This document shows, piece after piece, positions 28,821-37,228 of a stretch of DNA of 64,000 bases. Each line of letters starts with the position of its first letter. Within the stretch, counting starts at the first letter, position 1. A program made the position numbers and the translations under genes. This stretch comes from Nitrosomonas marina (GTDB lineage: Bacteria > Pseudomonadota > Gammaproteobacteria > Burkholderiales > Nitrosomonadaceae), in assembly GCF_900110145.1 (NCBI RefSeq), contig NZ_FOCP01000001.1:1-64000 (forward strand), in the 5' to 3' direction. The notes under the pieces were generated by a model, which was given only the letters and a program-made list of their open reading frames with translations, did no database searches and was not told where the DNA came from.

Positions 28821-29219
28821 ATGAAAAAACAACTAACAGCATTATTTATTCTCGCTTTGATTCCTGTTGCCGGCTATACGCAACAGACAGGTGTCAGTCC
28901 GGAACACATGCAGCAACTCATGCAGCAGGCACGGCAAATGCAGGCCTGCATGACCCGGATTGACCAGAATGCACTTGCGGCCCTGGGACAGCGTGCGCAA
29001 ACCGTGGAAGCCGAAATCAAATCCCTGTGCCAGTCTGGCAGACTGGACGAGGCAATGGACGTGGCTGTAACATTTGGACAGGAAATGGCCAACGACGAAA
29101 ATATCCGGATCGCCCGGGAATGCGGCGAAATGGCACAACAAATGTTACCTGACTTCAAATTTCCAACCAGCAAGGCCGAGGCAAAAAGCAGCCATATATG
29201 CGATGTGTACGCACAATAA
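28821..29219 (+). CDS. Exported protein with four conserved-looking Cys, unknown
   Basis: A 132-residue protein with a signal peptide (MKKQLTALFILALIPVAGY, cleavage near residue 20) and a mature helical domain with four Cys (in MQACMTR, KSLCQSG, ARECGEM, HICDVYA), probably forming two disulfides in the periplasm. A stretch rich in Met/Gln (EHMQQLMQQARQMQ) follows the signal. I chose the ATG at 28821 because the preceding 14 codons are not signal-like. No family recognised. It lies 30 bases before the tpmt gene on the same strand. Confidence 0.65.
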   Translation: MKKQLTALFILALIPVAGYTQQTGVSPEHMQQLMQQARQMQACMTRIDQNALAALGQRAQTVEAEIKSLCQSGRLDEAMDVAVTFGQEMANDENIRIARECGEMAQQMLPDFKFPTSKAEAKSSHICDVYAQ

Positions 29220-29249
29220 AGTCGTCAATCGCCCAATCCGGCTATTGAC

Positions 29250-29927
29250 ATGACCCAGTCGTACTGGCTCGATCGATGGGAGCGTAATGAAACCGGCTTT
29301 CATCTGGAGACATTCAATCCGTATCTGGTCGAATTCTGGTCAGCACTGCGCCTTACTGCCGGCAGTTCGGTATTCGTGCCGCTTTGTGGAAAAACACGCG
29401 ACATGGTCTGGCTGCGTGATCAGGGTCATGACGTACTGGGTGTTGAATTAAGCGCACTCGCAGTGCAGGCCTTTTATCATGAGAATGCGCTCGTACCAGC
29501 CCTGACACAACTTCCCAATGGCCATTTCAATCATTATTCCGCAGCAAACATTAACATTCTGCACGGTGATTTTTTTGATCTGAACAGAACCGATTTGACC
29601 GGCATTCGCGCTGTGTATGACCGTGCATCGCTGGTTGCACTACCACCGGACATACGCAGACGGTATATCAACCACATGTTCGACATTCTGCCGCCCGCCA
29701 CCCAGATTCTGCTGATCGGCTTTGACTATCCGCAGGCTGAAATGCAGGGCCCACCCTATGCGGTGCCACCCGAAGAAGTAACTGCGCTGTACCAGCCGGA
29801 TGCCGACGTGCGCCTGCTGGCACAGATCGACGTGCTTGCAGACAATCCGCGTTTTCAACAGCGCGGACTGACCCGGCTAGTGGAAAGCGTTTATCTATTG
29901 ACCCTGCATCATCCAGAACGACACTGA
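29250..29927 (+). CDS. tpm: Thiopurine S-methyltransferase
   Basis: A 225-residue class I SAM methyltransferase. FWLDRWE-like opening (YWLDRWERNETGFH), the SAM pocket VFVPLCGKTRDMVWLRDQGHDVLGVELS and YDRASLVALPPDIRRRY are diagnostic for bacterial TPMT. These enzymes methylate thiols, and in bacteria also selenium and tellurium oxyanions. Length is typical. Converges with the ROK kinase gene, stop to stop over eight bases. Confidence 0.95.
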   Translation: MTQSYWLDRWERNETGFHLETFNPYLVEFWSALRLTAGSSVFVPLCGKTRDMVWLRDQGHDVLGVELSALAVQAFYHENALVPALTQLPNGHFNHYSAANINILHGDFFDLNRTDLTGIRAVYDRASLVALPPDIRRRYINHMFDILPPATQILLIGFDYPQAEMQGPPYAVPPEEVTALYQPDADVRLLAQIDVLADNPRFQQRGLTRLVESVYLLTLHHPERH

Positions 29928-29935
29928 ACAGAAAC

Positions 29936-30841
29936 TCAGCAAGCCGGATCGATTTCATGCGGACGCCACAATTGCGCGGCGCCGCGCACGCCGGAGCTGT
30001 CACCGTGTATGTTCCTCAGTACGGGCGTAGTGAATTCGTCATTGAACACATAGTACGCGACGCGCTCTCGCCCTTCGGTATAGAGCCTGTCCACATTCGA
30101 CAGGCCGCCGCCGAGCACAATCACATCAGGGTCAAGGATATTGACCACCGTCGCCAGCGCGCGGCCAAAGCGGTCAAAAAACCGCCGCATTGCAGTCTCA
30201 GCCAGGACATTCCCCTGCGCCGCCAATGCAACGATATCACCGGCAGCCAGAGCCGAATCTCCACCAGAACGATGAAAATCAGCCGCCAGGCCTGGACCTG
30301 AAATCAGCGTCTCCACACAACCGTGATGACCGCAATAGCACGCGGGACCGTCCCGTTCGAGTATATTATGTCCCCACTCTCCGCCAATATGCTGGCGGCC
30401 CGCATGCAACTGCCCATTGAACACCACACCACCACCCACGCCGGTACCCATGATCACGCCAAACACCACGTTATGGCCTTCTCCTGCGCCGTCAAGCGCT
30501 TCACTCAGCGCAAAACAGTTGGCATCATTGGCGATACGCAACGGACGGTTTAGCAATGCCCGTAAGTCTTCCAGCAATGGCTGTCCGTTCAGGCATACGG
30601 TATTGGAATTTTTCATGCAACCTGTGACCGCAGAAATCGCCCCGGGCGTACCAATACCAATTGAGCAACGCCTGCCAGCCTCTGCTTCCAGCGTACCGGT
30701 CAGTTGCGCCACTGCATTCAAAATCACCCGATAACCTTCAGCCTGCGGTGTGGCCACACGTTTTCTCAGCAATTCCCTGCCGTTATTATCCAGCACCACG
30801 CCTTCGATTTTGGTGCCACCCAGATCGATACCGATACGCAT
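29936..30841 (-). CDS. ROK-family sugar kinase (fructokinase-like)
   Basis: A 301-residue ROK kinase: N-terminal phosphate-binding IGIDLGGTKIEG (3-14), catalytic Asp in IANDANCFALSEA, GTGVGGG, and the ROK zinc motif with GHNILERDGPACYCGHHGC (about 157-175) leading into ETLISGPGL. It resembles E. coli Mak (manno/fructokinase) and NagK. ATP-dependent phosphorylation of a free hexose is expected; which one is not determined. It follows prfB by 12 bases on the same strand. Confidence 0.88.
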   Translation of the reverse strand: MRIGIDLGGTKIEGVVLDNNGRELLRKRVATPQAEGYRVILNAVAQLTGTLEAEAGRRCSIGIGTPGAISAVTGCMKNSNTVCLNGQPLLEDLRALLNRPLRIANDANCFALSEALDGAGEGHNVVFGVIMGTGVGGGVVFNGQLHAGRQHIGGEWGHNILERDGPACYCGHHGCVETLISGPGLAADFHRSGGDSALAAGDIVALAAQGNVLAETAMRRFFDRFGRALATVVNILDPDVIVLGGGLSNVDRLYTEGRERVAYYVFNDEFTTPVLRNIHGDSSGVRGAAQLWRPHEIDPAC

Positions 30842-30853
30842 TTTCCAGTGCTT

Positions 30854-31961
30854 TTATTTCACGCCTTCCTTCAGGCTCGCCATAATAAACTGGTTGAGAT
30901 CGCCGTCGAGGACAGCCTGGGTATTACCGGTCTCGACATGAGTGCGCAGATCCTTGATGCGCGACTGGTCGAGCACATAGGAACGGATCTGGTGACCCCA
31001 GCCGATATCGGTTTTGGCGTCTTCGATGTTTTGCTTTTCTTCGTTGCGCTTGCGCAGTTCGGCCTCGAATAACCGGGATTTCAGCATTGACATCGCCTCT
31101 GCCCTGTTCTTGTGCTGTGAACGGCTGCTCTGGCACTGCACGACAATGTTGGTCGGCACGTGCGTCACGCGCACGGCGGAATCGGTCTTGTTGATGTGCT
31201 GTCCGCCTGCGCCCGAGGCGCGGAACGTGTCGACACGCAAATCCGCCGGATTGATATCCACCTCAAATGATTCATCGACTTCGGGGTAAACAAAAATACT
31301 GGCGAATGACGTATGGCGGCGATTGCCTGAATCAAAAGGGGATTTTCTGACCAATCGGTGCACGCCGGTCTCTGTCCTTAAATAACCGTACGCATGTTCT
31401 CCGGTAATTTTTAAGGTAGCGCTTTTAATGCCGGCAATATCGCCGGGCGATTCTTCGAGCACTTCCACCTGCAACCCCTGCCGCTCGCAATACCGCAAGT
31501 ACATGCGTTCCAGCATTGCCGCCCAGTCCTGCGCTTCGGTACCGCCCGAGCCGGACTGCACATCCAGAAAGCAGTTGCTGGGATCCATAGGATCAGAAAA
31601 CATCCGGCGGAATTCCAGCTTGGAAACAGTTTCCTCGACGGTTTCAATATCGTCGACGATACTGTCCAGCGCGGCATCATCGGATTCTTCTTTTGCCAGC
31701 GCAAACAATTCACCGGTATCACTGAGTTGTTGGTCCAGCGTCTCGAGCGTCAGCACCACGGCTTCGAGCGACTTCTTATCCCGACTCACCTGTTCCGCCT
31801 GCTTGGCGTCATTCCAGATAGCCGGGTCTTCGAGCAAACGGTTTAACTCGACAAGTTTTGTTTTCTTGCTGTCGTAGTCAAAGATACCTCCGCAAGTCAC
31901 GGGTGCGCGTATTGAGCATCTCAAGCTGTTCATCCATTGCATTGATTTGTTCTGTTTCCAT
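30854..31961 (-). CDS. prfB: Peptide chain release factor 2, with programmed +1 frameshift
   Basis: Reads UGA and UAA stops. The start is an ATG at 31961 with AGGAGG 11 bases before it. After 27 codons the frame meets TGA (31878-31880) in the context GGAGGTATCTTTGAC: an internal Shine-Dalgarno-like GGAGG, the slippery CTT and the UGA-C stop. This is the autoregulatory shift known for prfB: low RF2 stalls at UGA and the ribosome slips +1. Reading on in the +1 frame gives a 368-residue protein with the codon-recognition tripeptide SPF (in VRKSPFDSG) and the catalytic GGQ (in [10 protein letters not shown]). Simple ORF calling splits this gene. Confidence 0.97.
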
Positions 31962-32139
31962 CAGTCTCTCTGCCTCCTGTATCGATAGATCAAACGCATA
32001 TTGTAATCCGAAATGCATGACAATCCGATTTTGGTTCATCGATAAAACCTCATAAGGGTTACCGGCAAACACAATTATTGATTAGAATACACGGCATACA
32101 AAACTTACCGAAGCCCTGTTTTTAATCATCATACTTACA

Positions 32140-32844
32140 ATGCCGAATTATTATGCGCTTATTCCGGCAGCCGGTTACGGTGCGCGAATGGGCAATCAGT
32201 TGCCCAAGCAATACCTGACACTGGCCGGCCATCCCATGATTTATCACGCAACTCGCACATTCTGCGAATCACCCCAGATCAAACACGTCTTTATCGTGCT
32301 TTCACCACAGGACCCCGAATGGAAAAAATATGACTGGGACGTGTTTTCCGACAAGCTGAGCGTTTTCTACTGCGGTGGTGAAACGCGCGCGGAAAGCGTA
32401 TTCAACGGACTGAACACCGCAGCCAGGCACTTTGCCATTGAGTCGCCCGACTGGATTCTGGTGCACGATGCCGCCCGGCCTTTACTGACGCAGCACCAGC
32501 TCAGCCAACTGATTGACGAGCTCGCCGACGACGCAATCGGCGGCCTGCTCGCAGTACCTGTCGCCGACACGCTCAAGCGCAGCGGAGCTGACACCCGCGT
32601 ACTGCAGACCGAATCGCGGGAACATCTCTGGCAGGCGCAGACACCGCAGATGTTCCGCTATTCGATGCTTTTGGAAGCATTGAACAATGTGCCGGAACTA
32701 AGCATTACCGATGACGCCAGCGCCATTGAAGCCATGGGCCACCATCCCAGGCTGGTGCACAACAAATCCGAGAATTTCAAAATCACCTACCCGCAGGATC
32801 TCGCGCTCGCCGAGCTCATCATGCAACAAAGGAACCAGCAATGA
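32140..32844 (+). CDS. ispD: 2-C-methyl-D-erythritol 4-phosphate cytidylyltransferase
   Basis: Transfers CMP to MEP in the non-mevalonate isoprenoid pathway. The 234-residue protein has the nucleotidyltransferase opening [20 protein letters not shown] (residues 6-25), the HDAARP motif and the late [12 protein letters not shown]. Its stop overlaps the ispF start by four bases, so the two are translationally coupled. First gene of a run to rimI. Confidence 0.96.
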   Translation: MPNYYALIPAAGYGARMGNQLPKQYLTLAGHPMIYHATRTFCESPQIKHVFIVLSPQDPEWKKYDWDVFSDKLSVFYCGGETRAESVFNGLNTAARHFAIESPDWILVHDAARPLLTQHQLSQLIDELADDAIGGLLAVPVADTLKRSGADTRVLQTESREHLWQAQTPQMFRYSMLLEALNNVPELSITDDASAIEAMGHHPRLVHNKSENFKITYPQDLALAELIMQQRNQQ

Positions 32845-33341
32845 ATAATGGCATACGAATTGGACAAGGCTCAGATATACACCAGCTCGCCGAGAACCGT
32901 AAACTGATCATCGGCGGCGTCACCATTCCCCACGAAAAAGGACTGCTGGGGCACTCGGACGCAGACGTGCTGCTGCACGCAATTTGCGACGCTTTACTGG
33001 GAGCGGCCGCGCTTGGCGATATCGGCAGGCATTTTTCGGATACCGATGCTCGATACAAAAATATCGACAGCCGCGAATTATTGCGCGCCGTACGGCAATT
33101 ATTGGAAACACACGGTTACGGAATCGTCAATATCGATGCCACGATCACTGCACAGGCCCCCAAAATGGCGCCGCATATTCCGGCAATGATTGCCAATATT
33201 GCTCTGGATCTGGCAATAGCTGAAAATTGCGTCAATATCAAGGCCAAGACTGCAGAGCAACTCGGTCCGATCGGGCGCAAGGAAGGCATCATGGCTGATG
33301 CCGTATGTCTGATTCAGCAGACCGCAACATCAAACAGATAG
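32841..33341 (+). CDS. ispF: 2-C-methyl-D-erythritol 2,4-cyclodiphosphate synthase
   Basis: Closes the cyclodiphosphate ring two steps after IspD. The 166-residue trimer-forming enzyme has the metal-binding GQGSDIHQL (Asp and His near residue 10-12) and [25 protein letters not shown] (about 38-62), IVNIDATI and [17 protein letters not shown]. Length is typical. Coupled to ispD by an ATGA overlap. Confidence 0.97.
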   Translation: MNNGIRIGQGSDIHQLAENRKLIIGGVTIPHEKGLLGHSDADVLLHAICDALLGAAALGDIGRHFSDTDARYKNIDSRELLRAVRQLLETHGYGIVNIDATITAQAPKMAPHIPAMIANIALDLAIAENCVNIKAKTAEQLGPIGRKEGIMADAVCLIQQTATSNR

Positions 33342-33342
33342 T

Positions 33343-33912
33343 GTGACTAAAAACAGCAGCAACGCGAAAATCCACGTTGGTAACAGTCAACCAAGTGAGG
33401 CACGGTTATTTTTCGCCATTCAGCCTGCCGGAAAAATCCGGACAATACTGGGTGACATGGCGCAAAAACTGGCTGAGCAGTCCGGCGGGCGCCACATCAG
33501 GCCGGAAAATATTCATCTGACATTATTATTCCTGGGACGTACGCCCACAGAAAAAATTCCGGCACTCGTTGCAGCCGTCAGCGACATTTCTGCTGAACCT
33601 TTTGATCTGGTCATTCGGAAAACCCGATTCTGGAAACGCAACCGAATAATTTTTGCGGCGGCCGAAACATATCCGCCGGCGCTATTCACACTGGCAGACG
33701 CAATCAGGACCGCGACCCGCAACGCCGGGTTTGAATCTGACGACCGCGCATACAAGCCGCACATGACACTGGTTAGAAAAGCCGCGAAACACAAACCCGC
33801 AGATTTCGACAAACCGATTGCATGGCCGATCACGCACTGGCTGCTCATGCAATCGGAACAATGCAAACTGGGGGTGCGCTACAAAACGCTTCATCAATGG
33901 AGGCTCGGCTGA
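33343..33912 (+). CDS. thpR: RNA 2',3'-cyclic phosphodiesterase (2H family)
   Basis: A 189-residue 2H phosphoesterase with both His motifs: H-L-T-L-L-F-L-G (HxTx, near residue 62) and H-M-T-L-V-R (near residue 144). The opening RLFFAIQPAGKIR is the usual ThpR start. It hydrolyses 2',3'-cyclic phosphates on RNA ends and can ligate half-tRNAs in vitro. It begins at a GTG one base after the ispF stop, so it belongs to the same transcript. The first about 20 residues precede the domain and the real start could be slightly downstream. Confidence 0.9.
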   Translation: MTKNSSNAKIHVGNSQPSEARLFFAIQPAGKIRTILGDMAQKLAEQSGGRHIRPENIHLTLLFLGRTPTEKIPALVAAVSDISAEPFDLVIRKTRFWKRNRIIFAAAETYPPALFTLADAIRTATRNAGFESDDRAYKPHMTLVRKAAKHKPADFDKPIAWPITHWLLMQSEQCKLGVRYKTLHQWRLG

Positions 33913-34061
33913 CAGGATGTTAAAATGTGCATGCTAACAGCCGCACAATTGGCATCGTAACCGGCAATAACCGGTATTCAGCTCGCCGCGAACGAAGATC
34001 CGGGATTGCTTCAGGTATTGCGCAACCACATTTTATTTTTCGATACGACATTAGTTTTACA

Positions 34062-34733
34062 TTGAAAATACTGGCTTTTGACACCTCTACAGAATACTGT
34101 TCGGCAGCGCTCTTTATTGACGGAGAAATCTCGCAGACCGAGACACTGGCTGTTCGCCGTCATTCCGAACTATTATTGCCGATGGTCCAGGCAATACTGG
34201 CGGATGCCGGCCTCAGGCTGGGAAAAATCGACGGACTCGCATTTGGTGCCGGACCGGGCTCCTTTACAGGACTCAGAATAGCCTGTGGCGTTGCGCAGGG
34301 ACTGGCTTTTGCCACCGGGTTGCCAGTCATCGGCATCAGCACACTGGAAGCAGTCGCTCAGCAGGAACTGCATGACAACATTGTCGTGGCAATGGATGCG
34401 CGGATGGGCGAGATTTATCACGCCGCCTTTGTCAGGGAAGCAGACCACTGGCAGGTTGCCAGCAAGCCGGTATTATGCCAGCCGCAACATGCGCCCGGCG
34501 TATCCGGTTCGCAGTGGATCGGTTGCGGCAGCGGGTTTGATATCTACGCCAACGCACTATCGGAACGTTATGGTCAGCAACTGACCCATATCCAATATGG
34601 ATGCTATCCGCATGCCCGTGAAATCGCCGCGCTTGCCGCCACCAGAGACATCAGCGACTTCCATGCTGATCCGTCGTTAGCAGCCCCGATATATATCCGC
34701 AACAAAGTAGCCCTCAAGGAATCCGAACGATGA
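34062..34733 (+). CDS. tsaB: tRNA threonylcarbamoyladenosine biosynthesis protein TsaB
   Basis: Partner of TsaD in making t6A at position 37 of ANN-decoding tRNAs. The protein has the ASKHA opening KILAFDTSTEYCSAALF, RRHSELLLPM, FGAGPGSFTGLRIACGVAQGLAF (about 65-87) and MDARMGEIY, all TsaB hallmarks. I place the start at a TTG at 34062, which gives the family's N-terminus and 223 residues; the frame is open from a GTG at 33927, but those 45 residues are untypical. Overlaps rimI by four bases. Confidence 0.9.
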   Translation: MKILAFDTSTEYCSAALFIDGEISQTETLAVRRHSELLLPMVQAILADAGLRLGKIDGLAFGAGPGSFTGLRIACGVAQGLAFATGLPVIGISTLEAVAQQELHDNIVVAMDARMGEIYHAAFVREADHWQVASKPVLCQPQHAPGVSGSQWIGCGSGFDIYANALSERYGQQLTHIQYGCYPHAREIAALAATRDISDFHADPSLAAPIYIRNKVALKESER

Positions 34734-35200
34734 ATTCAGTGGTGTCCCAGCTTCCGCTCGATCCGGTTATCAGGAAAATGCGCGAATCCGATCTGCGCCA
34801 TATCATCCTGATCGAACGTGAAATTTTTCTGTTTCCATGGTCTCTGGAAAATTTTGCCGATTCTATTCGCGCGGGTTATCTTTGCAGCGTTATGGAAGCC
34901 AGCAACACGCTGCTTGGATACAGCATTTTGCTGCTCGGCCCGGATGAGGCGCATGTGCTGACGCTTGGTATCGGCGCGCAATGGCAGAAAAAAGGTCTGG
35001 GCGAGAAAATGCTGAGATACCTGATACAGCAGTCGGGCGAGAATAATGCCAAATCGGTGCTTCTGGACGTGCGTGAGTCCAATCATGGCGCAGCCAGGCT
35101 TTACAAACAGCTCGGCTTTAAACAAATCGCCACACGCAAGGGCTACTATCCGGCCATGTGCGGACGCGAGGATGCATTGGTTATGCGCTTGATGCTATGA
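34730..35200 (+). CDS. rimI: Ribosomal-protein-S18-alanine N-acetyltransferase
   Basis: A 156-residue GNAT acetyltransferase. RESDLRHIILIEREIFLFPWSLENF is the RimI-type opening, followed by the acetyl-CoA loop (IGAQWQKKGLGEKML) and VRESNHGAARLYKQLGFK. It acetylates the N-terminal alanine of S18. The neighbouring tsaB overlap (ATGA) is a very common pairing in proteobacteria. Confidence 0.92.
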   Translation: MNSVVSQLPLDPVIRKMRESDLRHIILIEREIFLFPWSLENFADSIRAGYLCSVMEASNTLLGYSILLLGPDEAHVLTLGIGAQWQKKGLGEKMLRYLIQQSGENNAKSVLLDVRESNHGAARLYKQLGFKQIATRKGYYPAMCGREDALVMRLML

Positions 35201-35341
35201 AGGCGCCTCTAAAATCCATACTTCGTTACAATACTTCGTTGCTCACAAAAAATGTTTCCTTACATATCTATCATATGCTGCGCCAACATTTTTTGCTCGC
35301 GCCTTGTCTTGTTTAAAACTATGAATTTTTAAAGGTGCCCT
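35201..35341. repeat. Palindromic, MITE-like element of about 140 bp
   Basis: The left end AGGCGCCTCTAAAA-TCCATA and the inverted right end AGGGCACCTTTAAAAATTCATA agree at most positions, and inside them AAAAAATGTT (left) faces AACATTTTTT (right), a perfect 10-bp inverted pair. The whole interval can fold back into a long interrupted hairpin. It fills exactly the gap between the rimI stop and the leader of the glycosylase gene. From general memory, similar repeats occur in Nitrosomonas-type genomes, but I cannot verify it here. Confidence 0.55.
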
Positions 35342-35348
35342 GGATACA

Positions 35349-36029
35349 ATGAATACACGGCGCAAAGCCATTCTCAAAGAACTCGGCCTGACGCCGTTAT
35401 GGCATCTCAGAGCTGAAACCAAAACCGCAATCCAGCCGGAACAATCCGCGCGCCCGATGGTTGAAGTCGCAGATATGGACTGGGAGCAACTGACAACAAC
35501 CGTAGCCGACTGCACTGCCTGCCCGTTACGGCAAACCTGCACCCAAACGGTTTTTGGGGTAGGTGACAAAACCGCGGACTGGCTCTATATCGGCGAGGGT
35601 CCCGGCGCGCGCGAAGACGCGCTGGGCGAACCGTTTGTCGGCCAGGCCGGAAAACTGCTGGACAACATGCTGGCCGCCATCCGGCTCAAACGCGGTGAAA
35701 ATGTGTATATCACCAACATCGTCAAATGCCGTCCCCCCGATAACCGGAACCCCAGCGAAGACGAAGCCAGACAATGCGCGCCCTATCTCGTCCGGCAGAT
35801 TGCGCTGATCAAGCCCAGGCTTATCGTTGCGCTGGGTAAAGTGGCCGCACAGAATCTTCTGAACAGCACCGACACCATTGCCAACCTGCGCGGCAAAATC
35901 CACGACTATCACGGAATCCCTCTGATCGTCACCTATCACCCGGCGTATCTGCTGCGCGCGCTGCCCGAAAAAGCCAAGGCATGGAAAGACCTGTGCATGG
36001 CCAGGGCGTTCATGGAATCGCTATCCTAA
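35349..36029 (+). CDS. Uracil-DNA glycosylase, family 4 (iron-sulfur type)
   Basis: A 226-residue base-excision enzyme that removes uracil from DNA. It has the four Cys of a 4Fe-4S cluster: two in C-T-A-C-P-L (near 57-60), one in IVKCRPPDNRNP and one in ARQCAPYL. GEGPGAREDALGEPFVGQAGKLLDNML is the family 4 motif A region, and VTYHPAYLLR is motif B. It also has a short N-terminal tail (1-50) seen in polymerase-linked forms. Separated from rimI by the palindromic element. Confidence 0.93.
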   Translation: MNTRRKAILKELGLTPLWHLRAETKTAIQPEQSARPMVEVADMDWEQLTTTVADCTACPLRQTCTQTVFGVGDKTADWLYIGEGPGAREDALGEPFVGQAGKLLDNMLAAIRLKRGENVYITNIVKCRPPDNRNPSEDEARQCAPYLVRQIALIKPRLIVALGKVAAQNLLNSTDTIANLRGKIHDYHGIPLIVTYHPAYLLRALPEKAKAWKDLCMARAFMESLS

Positions 36030-36216
36030 GTAACGGTCTGATACCTTAAGAAAGGCTTTATGGCCACCAGGCTCTGCCGCATGGTGGCCGCGAGAATTCT
36101 AAAGACGCATTATTTGTCTTTTGTAACAATGAGAGATTGTGTTTGTAGAATTTGAATATAAACCAGAATCTATGCTTTGCTACGCTTACATTTATAGAGA
36201 AAAACCTGTTTTTTTT
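36030..36216. other. Intergenic stretch with a hairpin, no gene
   Basis: A perfect 8-bp stem GGCCACCA (36062-36069) with TGGTGGCC (36082-36089) follows the glycosylase stop but has no T tract, so it may be a weak terminator or an RNA structure. The rest is AT-rich and leads into the attC-like site; I see no gene. Confidence 0.4.
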
Positions 36217-36320
36217 GCCTAAATACCGCAATGAGAAAACCTCAAATAAACGGGCTATATTTTTGAGCGCTAAAGAGAAGCCGCAACTTTTTGGGTCCGC
36301 TCTCAATTGCATTGTTAGGC
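36217..36320 (-). repeat. attC-like integron recombination site
   Basis: On the plus strand the 104 bases begin GCCTAAA and end GTTAGGC, the core-site pair of an attC (RYYYAAC ... GTTRRRY) with one mismatch at the first core. The flanks are inverted relative to each other: the left arm GCCTAAATACCGCAATGAGA and the inverted right arm GCCTAACAATGCAATTGAGA agree nearly throughout. The stop codon of the HNH-type gene (TAA, 36315-36317) lies inside the GCCTAAC core, as is usual for gene cassettes. Orientation fits a cassette read on the minus strand. Confidence 0.55.
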
Positions 36321-37061
36321 GAATTTCTCTTTTTCAGCACTGGCATCAGAGCACACCTCTTTTAGATTTATTAGCGTTTCGAGAAGTAGGTTTTTTATAA
36401 AAATTGCCTCGGAAACATGCACTTGGAGAGTGCGATAAAGAATAGATGCTTGTGACAACTTTCTGAGACTCATTTGTAACTTGTGTTTGTAGTCATCCGT
36501 TAGGTATTGACCCCAAAGTATGATTTCTGATTCCATTTTCTTTACGACATGAGGGAGAATCACATCATATAAGACCTTATAACGGGGCCAATCTTTTTCA
36601 GTTAAATCTAACACTTCAACCATCGCCACCATGGATCCCCATATTTCACCGGTGGAATAATTTTCAACTAGTTTCCATCCATTAGGAACCAAGCTTAAAA
36701 ATTGATTTTTCCAAAGATGCGGGAGAAGACCAATTTCTTCAATAGTTGTCGTAACGATATCAATGTGCGTTGATTCTTCGGGAGTTTGCCAATAATTATG
36801 AAGTTCTTCGCGAAATGCCTTTATCTCTTTTAGCAAGAAAGACTTCGATTGACTCGTTGTGGAGTCATACTCATCATGATGATCCATGCACAAAAATGCT
36901 AAATTATCGAGTTTGTTATTCTCTCTGTTTTTATCCAGATGTGCTATTTGCCCTCGCTTAATTTCGAGATCCCCGTTCAATCCATAGCAAATACAACACC
37001 GTCTTCGACTAGCTGTCAAAACATCTGTCTGAATATTTTCACTGATTCTAGTTCGTGTCAT
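36315..37061 (-). CDS. HNH-type nuclease-like protein in a gene cassette
   Basis: A 248-residue protein. Residues about 20-70 resemble an HNH endonuclease module: a C-C-I-C knuckle followed by IAHLDKNRENNKLDNLAFLC and MDHHDEYD, with the expected Asn and His residues. The rest (about 70-248) is a helical region of unknown kind. The DNA is markedly AT-richer than its neighbours and the gene lies between two integron-type core sites, so I infer horizontal acquisition. The start at 37061 follows TAGGCGAAAAA; nine more in-frame codons reach 37088. A defensive or mobile-element role is possible but not shown. Confidence 0.7.
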   Translation of the reverse strand: MTRTRISENIQTDVLTASRRRCCICYGLNGDLEIKRGQIAHLDKNRENNKLDNLAFLCMDHHDEYDSTTSQSKSFLLKEIKAFREELHNYWQTPEESTHIDIVTTTIEEIGLLPHLWKNQFLSLVPNGWKLVENYSTGEIWGSMVAMVEVLDLTEKDWPRYKVLYDVILPHVVKKMESEIILWGQYLTDDYKHKLQMSLRKLSQASILYRTLQVHVSEAIFIKNLLLETLINLKEVCSDASAEKEKFA

Positions 37062-37067
37062 TTTTTC

Positions 37068-37074
37068 GCCTAAT
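37068..37074 (-). repeat. Second integron-type core site upstream of the HNH-type gene
   Basis: Plus-strand GCCTAAT, i.e. ATTAGGC on the coding strand of the cassette, six bases before its ATG. It continues as GCCTAATACCCCAATATG, close to the GCCTAAATACCGCAATGAG of the attC-like site at the other end of the gene. This suggests the remains of a second, upstream attC. One base differs from the GTTAGGC consensus. Confidence 0.4.
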
Positions 37075-37228
37075 ACCCCAATATGCACATTATCTTATCT
37101 CATTGATTTTTATAATAATGTACCCTTTCTGCTTTCATCACAGCAAACGTTATACTAATCACAGACGAATTCGAACAAAAACCCGGTGCAACACTGTTTT
37201 CTGTACACCGGACTGGAAAAATAAGGGT

